Shown here piece after piece: positions 36,936 to 44,626 of a stretch of DNA of 64,000 nucleotides (the first letter of the stretch is position 1; every line of letters starts with the position of its first letter). The position numbers were made by a program, and so were the translations under genes. Source of the DNA: Streptomyces sp. SW4 (GTDB taxonomy: Bacteria; Actinomycetota; Actinomycetes; Streptomycetales; Streptomycetaceae); the NCBI GenBank assembly GCA_003248315.1, contig QKWM01000004.1, positions 2,725,001 to 2,789,000 on the forward strand. Reading direction: 5' to 3'. The notes under the pieces were generated by a model that saw only the letters and a list, made by a program, of their open reading frames with translations, was not told the DNA's origin and made no database searches.

Positions 36936-38675
36936 TCACACCCACGTGTCCAGCCACATCCGCGACCGCCAGTCGTCGATCGGGATGGCGGTGCCGGTGT
37001 ACAGGGGCCAGAAGTAGATGAAGTTCCAGACGATCAGCAGCACCAGCACGCCCGCGCCCGTCGCCCCCGCCACCCGCCGGGCGTCGCCGGAGCCGGGGCG
37101 GCCGATGACCGCCCCCAGCAGCATCGCCACCGCCAGGCACAGGAACGGCAGGAACACCACGGCGTAGAAGAGGAAGATCGTCCGCTCCTGGTACAGGAAC
37201 CACGGCAGATAGCCGGCGGCCAGGCCGCAGGCGATCGCGCCCGCCCGCCAGTCCCGCCGGAACGCCCAGCGCCACAGGACGTACAGCAGCGCGAAGCAGC
37301 CCACCCACCACAGCAGCGGCGTCCCCAGCGCCAGCACCTCGCGGGCGCACTTCTCGCCCGCGTCCACGGGGCAGCCGTCCGTGCCGGGGGCGGGCGACTC
37401 GTAGAAGTAGGAGACCGGACGGCCCAGGACCAGCCAGCTCCACGGGTTGGACTGGTAGGTGTGCGGCGAGGTCAGGTGGGTGTGGAAGTCCAGCACCTGC
37501 CACTCGTAGTGCCACAGGCTGCGCAGCCAGTCGGGAACAGCCAGGACCAGGCGCTGTCCCTGCCGTCGGTCGCCGCCCAGTTGCGGTAGTAGCCGCCCGA
37601 GCCGTCGGCGGGGGAGAGGATCCAGCCCAGCCAGGACAGGGTGTAGGTCAGCAGCGCCACCGGCACCGTCGACAGGAAGGCCAGCCCCAGGTCGTGCTTG
37701 AGCACGGCCCTCCGCGGCCGGTGCGCGCCCGCCACCCGGCGGGCGCCGACGTCCCAGAGCACCGCCATCACGCAGAACGCCGCCATGATGTACAGGCCGT
37801 TCCACTTCGTCCCGATCGCCAGCCCCAGCATCAGCCCCGCCGCCCAGCGCCAGGGCCGCGGGCCGAGCCGGGTGGTCCCGGCGACGTGCGCGTCCGGGCG
37901 GACCCGGCCGTCCTCGTCGACGGGGAGGGCGGCGGCGAGCCTCTCCCGGGCCCGGTCCCGGTCGACCAGCAGACAGCCGAACGCGGCCAGCACGAAGAAC
38001 ACCAGCACGCTGTCGAGCAGCGCGGTCCGGCTCATCACGAAGGCCAGCCCGTCGACGGCCATCAGCGCGCCCGCCAGGCAGCCGAGGAACGTGGAGCGGA
38101 ACAGCCGGCGCCCGATCCGGCACAGCAGCAGCACCGACAGCGTCCCGAGCAGTGCCGTCATGAACCGCCAGCCGAACGGGTCGAAACCGAACAGCCACTC
38201 GCCGAACCCGATGACGTACTTGCCGATGGGGGATGGACCACGTACGCGGCGTCCACCGGGACCGGCACGTCACCCCCGACTTCAGGATCAGGTCGTTGGC
38301 GTTCTTGTCCCAGTTGACCTCGAACCCGCGGTGGATCAGCGCCCAGGCGTCCTTGGCGTAGTACGTCTCGTCGAATATCACCGCCTTCGGGCTGCCCAGG
38401 TTCCAGAACCGCAGCACACCCGCGACGAGCGTCACCAGCAGCGGCCCGAGCCAGCCCGACCAGCGCACGACCCGGTCGGCCACCGGCTCCGGCAGGCCCA
38501 GGAAGACCCACAGCCGGGGCCCCGGCCGCGTGTACGGCGGCACCAGACGGTCGCGGACGCCGCCCTCGGGCACCGCCGCGTGTCCGAAGCGGCGCAGGCG
38601 CTGCTGCCAGGACGGCCGCCGGTCGTGCGGTGCCTGGTCCTGCCGGGTGTCCGTGGAGGACGCGGTACTGGTCAC
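36936..38675 (-). CDS. pmt: protein O-mannosyltransferase (PMT, GT39), three contractions
   Basis: Membrane glycosyltransferase, about 580 residues, moving mannose from polyprenyl-phosphate to secreted proteins. N-terminal cytoplasmic tail, then helices; the catalytic Asp-Glu follows helix 1 in VIFDETYYAKDAWALIH. Later HPPIGKYVIG (conserved H-P-P), RTALLDSVLVFF, GTKWNGLY, and a C-terminal membrane domain ending IPIDDWRSRMWLDTW. In S. coelicolor the pmt gene of this neighbourhood is needed for phiC31 infection. Bases missing at 37533-37535, 38228-38232 and 38273-38277. GTG 38675 has TACGAT 6 bp upstream. Confidence 0.93.
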   Translation of the reverse strand: MTSTASSTDTRQDQAPHDRRPSWQQRLRRFGHAAVPEGGVRDRLVPPYTRPGPRLWVFLGLPEPVADRVVRWSGWLGPLLVTLVAGVLRFWNLGSPKAVIFDETYYAKDAWALIHRGFEVNWDKNANDLILKSGVTCRSRWTPRTWSIPHRQVRHRVRRVAVRFRPVRLAVHDGTARDAVGAAAVPDRAPAVPLHVPRLPGGRADGRRRAGLRDEPDRAARQRAGVLRAGRVRLSAGRPGPGPGEARRRPPRRRGRPGPPGRARRRDHPARPAALALGGGADAGAGDRDEVERPVHHGGVLRDGGALGRRRPPGGGRAPAAEGRAQARPGAGLPVDGAGGAADLHPVLAGLDPLPRRRLGRLLPQLGGDRRQGQRLVLAVPDWLRSLWHYEWQVLDFHTHLTSPHTYQSNPWSWLVLGRPVSYFYESPAPGTDGCPVDAGEKCAREVLALGTPLLWWVGCFALLYVLWRWAFRRDWRAGAIACGLAAGYLPWFLYQERTIFLFYAVVFLPFLCLAVAMLLGAVIGRPGSGDARRVAGATGAGVLVLLIVWNFIYFWPLYTGTAIPIDDWRSRMWLDTWV

Positions 38676-38681
38676 CGCGCC

Positions 38682-38687
38682 ATCGTA
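38682..38687 (-). promoter_or_regulatory. -10 hexamer of pmt, leaderless layout
   Basis: TACGAT on the minus strand ends 6 bp before GTG 38675. Confidence 0.55.
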
Positions 38688-38781
38688 GGGAACCGGCCTG
38701 TGCGAGTCCCGCCGTTGCCCCCGCGCGGGGCGCCGCACCCCGCCCCGGCACCACACGCGGCCGGTCCCTGGAGGATGGGGC

Positions 38782-39639
38782 GTGACAAGCGCACCCGGAA
38801 TCCTGGTCCTGGCCGGCACCCCCATCGGGAGCATCGCCGACGCCCCGCCCCGGCTCGCCGAGGAGCTGGCCGGCGCCGACGTCGTCGCCGCCGAGGACAC
38901 CCGGCGGCTGCGCCGGCTCACCCAGGCGCTCGGCGTCACCCCCAAGGGCCGGGTCGTGTCGTACTTCGAGGGCAACGAGTCCGCCCGCACCCCCGAACTG
39001 GTCGAGGAACTGGTGAACGGCGCCCGGGTGCTGCTCGTCACCGACGCCGGCATGCCGTCCGTGTCCGACCCCGGCTACCGGCTGGTCGCGGCGGCCGTCG
39101 AGCGGGACGTCCGCGTCACCGCCGTGCCCGGCCCCTCCGCCGTCCTCACCGCACTCGCCCTGTCCGGGCTGCCCGTCGACCGGTTCTGCTTCGAGGGGTT
39201 CCTGCCCCGCAAGGCGGGCGAGCGGCGCTCGCGGCTGCGCGAGGTCGCCGGGGAGCGCCGCACCCTCGTCTACTTCGAGGCCCCGCACCGGCTCGACGAC
39301 ACCCTCGCCGCGATGGCCGAGGTCTTCGGGGAGCAGCGGCGCGCGGCCGTGTGCCGGGAGCTGACCAAGACCTACGAGGAGGTCAGGCGCGGCCCGCTGG
39401 GCGAACTGGCCGCGTGGGCGGCCGAGGGCGTGCGCGGCGAGATCACCGTCGTCGTCGAGGGGGCGCCGGAGACGGGACCCGAGGAGGTCGGCGCCGCGGA
39501 ACTGGTGCGCCGGGTCCGGGTGCGGGAGGAGGCGGGGGAGCGCCGCAAGGAGGCGATCGCCGCGGTGGCCGCCGAGGCCGGCGTGCCGAAACGGGAGGTG
39601 TTCGACGCCGTCGTCGCCGCGAAGAACGCGGGCGCTTGA
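38782..39639 (+). CDS. rsmI: 16S rRNA (cytidine-2'-O)-methyltransferase
   Basis: SAM-dependent methylase of C1402 ribose in 16S rRNA; 285 residues. Tetrapyrrole-methylase fold: LVLAGTPIGSIADAPPRL (start), VAAEDTRRLRRLTQAL, VTDAGMPSVSDPGYRLV, VPGPSAVLTALALSG, FEGFLPRKAGER and TKTYEEVRRG. Frame intact. GTG 38782 with GGAGG about 7 nt upstream. Divergent from pmt. No second gene of an operon is visible. Confidence 0.96.
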   Translation: MTSAPGILVLAGTPIGSIADAPPRLAEELAGADVVAAEDTRRLRRLTQALGVTPKGRVVSYFEGNESARTPELVEELVNGARVLLVTDAGMPSVSDPGYRLVAAAVERDVRVTAVPGPSAVLTALALSGLPVDRFCFEGFLPRKAGERRSRLREVAGERRTLVYFEAPHRLDDTLAAMAEVFGEQRRAAVCRELTKTYEEVRRGPLGELAAWAAEGVRGEITVVVEGAPETGPEEVGAAELVRRVRVREEAGERRKEAIAAVAAEAGVPKREVFDAVVAAKNAGA

Positions 39640-39765
39640 CCTGCTCCTGACCTGCCGGCGGGTTGTGCCAAGGGACCGCCAAGCAGCGCCAAGCGGCGCC
39701 CAAATCGTCTCCAACACTCGGCAGACCCCATGGCGTCCCGGGCGGCCGGGGAGTCCACTGGACCC

Positions 39766-40164
39766 ATGGACGAAACCGCAGGAAACGCCGCCGTGGTGCA
39801 CGAGTCGTACTCCTTCGCCTGCATGCGCTGCGGGTACGGCTGGGAGCAGTCCTACGCGATCGAACACCACACGGACGCCGAGGGCCGGGCGTTCGTGCGG
39901 TACCTGGCCGACGGCCGGACCGTGCCCTCCCCGCTGACCCGGCCCGCCTGCCAGAACTGCGACGGCCACGTCGTCCGCATCATGCGGCCCGGACGGGTGG
40001 CGGCGGTGCGCGGCGGCCAGCCGCAGCGCCGGGTGCCGCCCGCCGGGCCCGTGGAGGTGCCCCGGGTCCCCGGGCAGACCCGCGCACCGGACCGCGGCGG
40101 CGAGCGCCACTGGCACCTGTCCGACCTGCTGCACGCCCTCCACCTGCACCGCAGGGCCGGCTGA
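39766..40164 (+). CDS. small zinc-ribbon-like protein of unknown function
   Basis: About 132 residues. Two Cys pairs, CMRCGYGWEQ and CQNCDGHVV, about 45 residues apart, suggest a zinc ribbon; a Trp-His-rich end reads HWHLSDLLHALHLHRR. No membrane segment. Start uncertain: ATG 39766 (M-D-E-T-A-G-N) is preferred, ATG 39730 in the same frame adds 12 residues. Conserved position between rsmI and tatD suggests a core gene, function unknown. Confidence 0.75.
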   Translation: MDETAGNAAVVHESYSFACMRCGYGWEQSYAIEHHTDAEGRAFVRYLADGRTVPSPLTRPACQNCDGHVVRIMRPGRVAAVRGGQPQRRVPPAGPVEVPRVPGQTRAPDRGGERHWHLSDLLHALHLHRRAG

Positions 40165-40198
40165 CCGCTCCCCGGGACCGCCCCGCACTCCGCTTCCG

Positions 40199-40204
40199 TA
40201 GGAT
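40199..40204 (+). promoter_or_regulatory. -10 hexamer of tatD, leaderless layout
   Basis: TAGGAT, close to the ideal Streptomyces -10, ends 6 bp before ATG 40211. Confidence 0.65.
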
Positions 40205-40210
40205 CGGGGC

Positions 40211-41134
40211 ATGTCTTCGAACGCCCCGGCCGAGCAGCGCGACAAGCACGCGCCCCCGCCGCTCCCGGCCCCCCTGCGGGTGCCGGTCGCCGACTCCCAC
40301 ACCCACCTCGACATGCAGTCGGGCACGGTCGAGGAGGGCCTGGCGAAGGCGGCGTCCGTCGGGGTGACGACGGTCGTGCAGGTCGGCTGCGACGTGAAGG
40401 GCTCGCGCTGGGCGGCCGAGACGGCGGCGGCCCACGACAGCGTCCACGCCGCCGTCGCCCTGCACCCCAACGAGGCGCCCCGGATCGTCCACGGCGACCC
40501 CGGGCGCACCTCCCAGCCCCCTGGGGCCGGGGGAGGCCGGTCCAGGCAGGGCGCCCGCGAGCCCGGCGGCGACGCGGCGCTGGACGAGGCGCTCGCCGAG
40601 ATCGACCGGCTGGCCGCCCTCCCGCACGTCAAGGGCGTCGGCGAGACCGGCCTCGACCACTTCCGCACCGGCGAGAAGGGCAGGGAGGCGCAGGAGCGGT
40701 CCTTCCGCGCCCACATCGAGATCGCCAAGCGGCACGGCAAGACGCTGGTCATCCACGACCGCGACGCCCACGCCGACGTGCTGCGCGTGCTGAAGGAGGA
40801 GGGCGCGCCCGACCGCACCGTCTTCCACTGCTACTCCGGCGACGCCGAGATGGCCGGGATCTGCGCCCGCGCCGGGTACTACATGTCCTTCGCCGGCAAC
40901 GTCACCTTCAAGAACGCGCAGAACCTGCGCGACGCGCTCGCCGTGGCCCCGCTGGAGCTGGTCCTGGTGGAGACGGACGCCCCGTTCCTGACGCCGGTGC
41001 CCTACCGGGGCCGGCCCAACGCGCCCTACCTGGTGCCGGTCACCGTGCGCGCGATGGCCGCCGTCCGGGGCATCGACGAGGACGCCATGGCGACGGCCCT
41101 CGCGGCGAACACGGCACGCGCGTTCGGCTACTGA
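40211..41134 (+). CDS. tatD: TatD family metal-dependent deoxyribonuclease
   Basis: 307-residue TIM-barrel hydrolase with 3'-5' DNase activity in relatives. Metal ligands: VADSHTHLDM, GVGETGLDHF, LVIHDRDAHAD, VFHCYSGDAEM and LVETDAPFLTP. It carries an extra Gly/Pro/Arg loop (about 15 residues after IVHGDPG) coded by a palindromic GC-rich insert. Precedes rpfB-rsmA-ispE, the same order as in mycobacteria. Confidence 0.95.
   Translation: MSSNAPAEQRDKHAPPPLPAPLRVPVADSHTHLDMQSGTVEEGLAKAASVGVTTVVQVGCDVKGSRWAAETAAAHDSVHAAVALHPNEAPRIVHGDPGRTSQPPGAGGGRSRQGAREPGGDAALDEALAEIDRLAALPHVKGVGETGLDHFRTGEKGREAQERSFRAHIEIAKRHGKTLVIHDRDAHADVLRVLKEEGAPDRTVFHCYSGDAEMAGICARAGYYMSFAGNVTFKNAQNLRDALAVAPLELVLVETDAPFLTPVPYRGRPNAPYLVPVTVRAMAAVRGIDEDAMATALAANTARAFGY
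40509..40536 (+). repeat. small palindromic insert within tatD
   Basis: CCTCCC...CCCCCTGGGG...GGGGGAGG, an imperfect hairpin in frame. It resembles the short CCTCCC/GGGGGAGG palindromes scattered through Streptomyces genomes. Confidence 0.5.
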
Positions 41135-41179
41135 CCCGGCCACCGACCCGCCCGGTGCACGGTGTGTAGTCGCGTCGCT

Positions 41180-41208
41180 TTGGAGAGTGACCGCCGCTCG
41201 GCTAGGTT
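41180..41208 (+). promoter_or_regulatory. promoter of rpfB
   Basis: TTGGAG (41180-41185), 17-bp spacer, TAGGTT (41203-41208). Transcription would start about 40 nt before GTG 41255. No structured riboswitch is recognisable in so short a leader. Confidence 0.65.
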
Positions 41209-41254
41209 CTGGGGCCCGATCCGGAAAGCCTCTGGACCGCTGGAGCGTGACGGC

Positions 41255-42685
41255 GTGAGCAAGTCGCAGTTCGAGACGTACGTGCCGTACGACGGACCGT
41301 ACGACGGACCCTACGGGGAGCCGCTCGGGACGGAGCCGCACCACGGGCCGTACGAGGAGCCGTACGAGCCCTGCGGCGAGCCCTGGGACGCGCCTCACGG
41401 CGAGCCCTGTGACGTGCACACCGCGCCGACGCTGCCCTACGGGGACACCTACCGCCCCGCCTACGCGTGGGCACCGGCGGCGCCCGGCGCCACCGAGGCG
41501 GTGCTGCCCCGGCAGAGCCCGCCGCCGTCCCGCCCCGGCGGACCCGGCGGTCGGGGCGTGCGCCGGCGCAGGGCGCGGTACACCGGGCGCACGGAGGGTT
41601 CCGTGCGCCGCCTGCTGCCGAGGGCGCTGGTCGTGGCGTTCCTCGCGGGCGGCACCACCGCCTTCGTCGCCGAGGACAAGGCGGTCCGCCTCACCGTCGA
41701 CGGCGAGCCGCGCACCCTGCACACCTTCGCCGACGACGTGGCGGAACTGCTCGCCGAGGAAGGCGTCCAGGTCGGCGCCCACGACGTGATCGCGCCCGCC
41801 CCCGGCACCGAACTGTCCTCCGGTGACGAGATCGCCGTCCGCCACGGCCGCCCGGTGCTGCTCACCCTCGACGGCCACCGGCGCCAGGTGTGGACCACGG
41901 CCGACACCGTCGAGGGCGCGCTCCGCCAGCTCGGGGTGCGCGCGGAGGGCGCCTACCTGTCGACCTCGCGCTCGCGGCCCATCGGCCGTGGCGGGCTCGC
42001 CCTCGACGTGCGCACCGAGCGCGTGGTCACCGTCATGGCCGACGGCCGCGCCCGCACCGTCCGCACCAACGCGGCCACCGTGCGGGAGGCGGTCGAGGAG
42101 GCCGGCGTGACCCTGCGCGGCGAGGACACCACCTCCGTGCCGCCCGGCAGCTTCCCGCGCGACGGGCAGACGGTGACCGTGCTGCGGATCAAGGGCGAGC
42201 GCAAGGTCCACGAGGAGGCCGTGCCGTTCCCGGAGCGGCGCGTCGAGGACGCCTCGCTGTACCGGGGCACGGAGGTCGTCCAGCAGGCCGGGGAGCCGGG
42301 GCTGCGGCGCACCACGTACACCGTGCGCACCGTCAACGGGGTCCGGCAGAAGCCGCGCCGGATCGCGACGGAGCTGGTGCGCGAGCCGCGTCCGCGGATC
42401 GTGCGCGTCGGCACCCGGCCCCGCCCGGCCTCCGTGCAGGGCGCCGACCACCTGAACTGGCAGGGCCTCGCGGCCTGCGAGTCCGGCGGCCGGCCCGACG
42501 CGGTCGACCCCTCGGGGACGTACGGCGGCCTGTACCAGTTCGACGCGCAGACCTGGCAGAGCCTCGGCGGTCAGGGCCGCCCCGAGGACGCGCCGGCCGC
42601 CGAGCAGACGTACCGGGCGAAGAAGCTGTACCAGCGCCGGGGCGCCGGCCCGTGGCCCCACTGCGGCGCCCGCCTGCACCGCTGA
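41255..42685 (+). CDS. rpfB: resuscitation-promoting factor, RpfB type
   Basis: Secreted cell-wall lytic transglycosylase, about 476 residues, acting in spore germination and growth resumption. Long N-tail with PYDGPYDGPYGEP-like repeats, helix LLPRALVVAFLAGGTTAFVA (~residue 130), three DUF348 domains (start VRLTVDGEPRTLHTFAD; VLLTLDGHRRQVWTTAD; VVTVMADGRARTVRTN), a G5 domain (KGERKVHEEAVPFPERRVED) and the Rpf lysozyme-like domain with catalytic Glu in LAACESGGRPDAV. GTG 41255 chosen at V-S-K-S-Q-F. Same context as mycobacterial rpfB. Confidence 0.95.
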   Translation: MSKSQFETYVPYDGPYDGPYGEPLGTEPHHGPYEEPYEPCGEPWDAPHGEPCDVHTAPTLPYGDTYRPAYAWAPAAPGATEAVLPRQSPPPSRPGGPGGRGVRRRRARYTGRTEGSVRRLLPRALVVAFLAGGTTAFVAEDKAVRLTVDGEPRTLHTFADDVAELLAEEGVQVGAHDVIAPAPGTELSSGDEIAVRHGRPVLLTLDGHRRQVWTTADTVEGALRQLGVRAEGAYLSTSRSRPIGRGGLALDVRTERVVTVMADGRARTVRTNAATVREAVEEAGVTLRGEDTTSVPPGSFPRDGQTVTVLRIKGERKVHEEAVPFPERRVEDASLYRGTEVVQQAGEPGLRRTTYTVRTVNGVRQKPRRIATELVREPRPRIVRVGTRPRPASVQGADHLNWQGLAACESGGRPDAVDPSGTYGGLYQFDAQTWQSLGGQGRPEDAPAAEQTYRAKKLYQRRGAGPWPHCGARLHR

Positions 42686-42761
42686 CCCCGCACCCCGGGC
42701 GGGCCGGCGGGCCCGGCCGGGCCGGTGGGGCGTTGGCGGAGCCGGTCCTCCCCGCCCCGGA

Positions 42762-42767
42762 TACCCT
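42762..42767 (+). promoter_or_regulatory. -10 hexamer of rsmA, leaderless layout
   Basis: TACCCT ends 6 bp before GTG 42774. Confidence 0.55.
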
Positions 42768-42773
42768 TGCGGG

Positions 42774-43655
42774 GTGAGCAGCCCCACCCCGCACGACGCC
42801 CTGCTGGGCCCCGCCGACGTCCGTGACCTCGCGGCAGCCCTCGGCGTCCGCCCCACCAAGCAGCGCGGCCAGAACTTCGTGATCGACGCGAACACCGTCC
42901 GCCGGATCGTCCGCACCGCCGACGTCCGCCCGGACGACGTCGTCGTCGAGGTCGGCCCGGGGCTCGGCTCGCTCACCCTGGCCCTGCTGGAGGCCGCCGA
43001 CCGGGTCGTCGCCGTCGAGATCGACGACGTCCTCGCCGCCGCCCTGCCCGCCACCGTCGCCGCCCGCATGCCCGAGCGCGCCGAGCGGTTCGCGCTCGTC
43101 CACTCCGACGCCCTGCACGTCACCGCCCTGCCCGGACCGGCACCCACCGCGCTCGTCGCCAACCTGCCCTACAACGTGGCCGTGCCCGTCCTGCTGCACA
43201 TGCTCGACACCTTCCCGAGCATCGAGCGCACCCTCGTCATGGTCCAGTCGGAGGTCGCCGACCGCCTCGCCGCCGGACCCGGCAACAAGGTGTACGGCGT
43301 GCCGTCCGTGAAGGCCAACTGGTACGCCGAGGTCAAGCGGGCCGGCGCGATCGGCCGCAACGTCTTCTGGCCCGCGCCGAACGTCGACAGCGGCCTGGTG
43401 TCGCTGGTCCGGCGCACGGAACCGCCGGCGACGACCGCCTCCAAGGAGGAGGTCTTCGCCGTCGTCGACGCCGCGTTCGCGCAGCGCCGCAAGACCCTGC
43501 GGGCCGCGCTCGCCGGGTGGGCCGGGTCGGCCGCCGCCGCGGAGGCCGCGCTGGTCGCCGCCGGGGTGTCGCCCCGGGCACGGGGGGAGTCCCTGACCGT
43601 CGAGGAGTTCGCGCGCATCGCCGAGCACGCCCCCAGCAAGGAGCCCGCCACGTGA
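42774..43655 (+). CDS. rsmA: 16S rRNA (adenine1518/1519-N6)-dimethyltransferase
   Basis: KsgA/RsmA, 293 residues; dimethylates two adjacent adenines near the 3' end of 16S rRNA. KQRGQNFVID (start), SAM motif VEVGPGLGSLTLALLE, VAVEIDDVLA, catalytic N-L-P-Y in LVANLPYNVAVP and the C-terminal FAQRRKTLRAAL. Frame intact. Overlaps ispE by 4 nt (GTGA). Confidence 0.97.
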   Translation: MSSPTPHDALLGPADVRDLAAALGVRPTKQRGQNFVIDANTVRRIVRTADVRPDDVVVEVGPGLGSLTLALLEAADRVVAVEIDDVLAAALPATVAARMPERAERFALVHSDALHVTALPGPAPTALVANLPYNVAVPVLLHMLDTFPSIERTLVMVQSEVADRLAAGPGNKVYGVPSVKANWYAEVKRAGAIGRNVFWPAPNVDSGLVSLVRRTEPPATTASKEEVFAVVDAAFAQRRKTLRAALAGWAGSAAAAEAALVAAGVSPRARGESLTVEEFARIAEHAPSKEPAT

Positions 43656-44587
43656 GCGTCACCGTCCGCGTCCCCGCCAAGGTCAACGTCCAGCTCGCGG
43701 TGGGCGCCGCCCGCCCCGACGGCTTCCACGAACTGGCCAACGTCTTCCTCGCCGTCGGCCTCCACGACGAGATCACCGTCACCCCCGCCGACGAGCTGCG
43801 CGTCACCTGCGCGGGCCCCGACGCCGCCCAGGTCCCCCTGGACCGCACCAACCTCGCCGCCCGCGCCGCCCTCCTCCTCGCCGAGCGCTACGGCCGGGAG
43901 CCCGCCGTCCACATCCACATCGACAAGGACATCCCCGTCGCCGGCGGCATGGCGGGCGGCAGCGCCGACGGCGCCGGCGCGCTGGTCGCCTGCGACGCCC
44001 TGTGGGGCACCGGCGCCCCCCGCGACGAACTGCTCGCCCTCGCTGCCGAACTCGGCAGCGACGTGCCGTTCAGCCTGACCGGCGGCGCCGCGCTGGGCAC
44101 CGGCCGGGGCGAGAAGCTGACCGCCCTGGAGGTGGGCGGCACCTTCCACTGGGTGTTCGCCACGGCCCGGCACGGACTGTCCACCCCCGCGGTCTACCGG
44201 GAGTTCGACCGGCTCGCCGAGGGCCGGGACATCCCCGAACCGGCCGCCGCGCAGGCCGTGCTGGACGCGCTCGCCGACGGCGACCCCGGCGCGCTCGCCG
44301 TCGCCGTCTCCAACGACCTCCAGCCCGCCGCGCTCTCCCTCTGCCCCGAGCTGTCCGACACCCTCGCCGCGGGCCGCGCCGCCGGCGCGCTCACCGCGCT
44401 GGTCTCCGGCTCCGGACCGACCACGGCGTTCCTCGCCGCGGACGCCGGGGCGGCCACCGACATCGCGGGCGTCCTGCGGGCCTCGGGCACCTGCCGGACG
44501 GTGCGCACGGCCCAGGGGCCGGTGCCGGGAGCCACGGTCCTGGAGGAGCGGGCCGGACGCTCGGCGACGGCCGCCGAGCCGCACTGA
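43652..44587 (+). CDS. ispE: 4-diphosphocytidyl-2-C-methyl-D-erythritol kinase
   Basis: GHMP kinase of the MEP isoprenoid pathway; phosphorylates CDP-methylerythritol. 311 residues. VRVPAKVNVQLAVG (start, catalytic Lys), GFHELANVF, ATP loop IPVAGGMAGGSADGAGAL and the C-terminal LVSGSGPTTAFL. GTG 43652 overlaps the rsmA stop; translation is likely coupled. Confidence 0.96.
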   Translation: MSVTVRVPAKVNVQLAVGAARPDGFHELANVFLAVGLHDEITVTPADELRVTCAGPDAAQVPLDRTNLAARAALLLAERYGREPAVHIHIDKDIPVAGGMAGGSADGAGALVACDALWGTGAPRDELLALAAELGSDVPFSLTGGAALGTGRGEKLTALEVGGTFHWVFATARHGLSTPAVYREFDRLAEGRDIPEPAAAQAVLDALADGDPGALAVAVSNDLQPAALSLCPELSDTLAAGRAAGALTALVSGSGPTTAFLAADAGAATDIAGVLRASGTCRTVRTAQGPVPGATVLEERAGRSATAAEPH

Positions 44588-44626
44588 CTACCCTGGAGGG
44601 TCGATCGATCCCCAGGCAGGAGAGAA

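Noticed and set aside
41135..41254. c-di-AMP (ydaO) riboswitch upstream of rpfB
   Set aside because: Such switches precede some Streptomyces rpf genes, but the leader here is only about 40 nt after the predicted promoter.
39980..43162. 1060-codon minus-strand open frame
   Set aside because: Lies antisense to tatD, rpfB and rsmA, all convincing genes; low-complexity translation.
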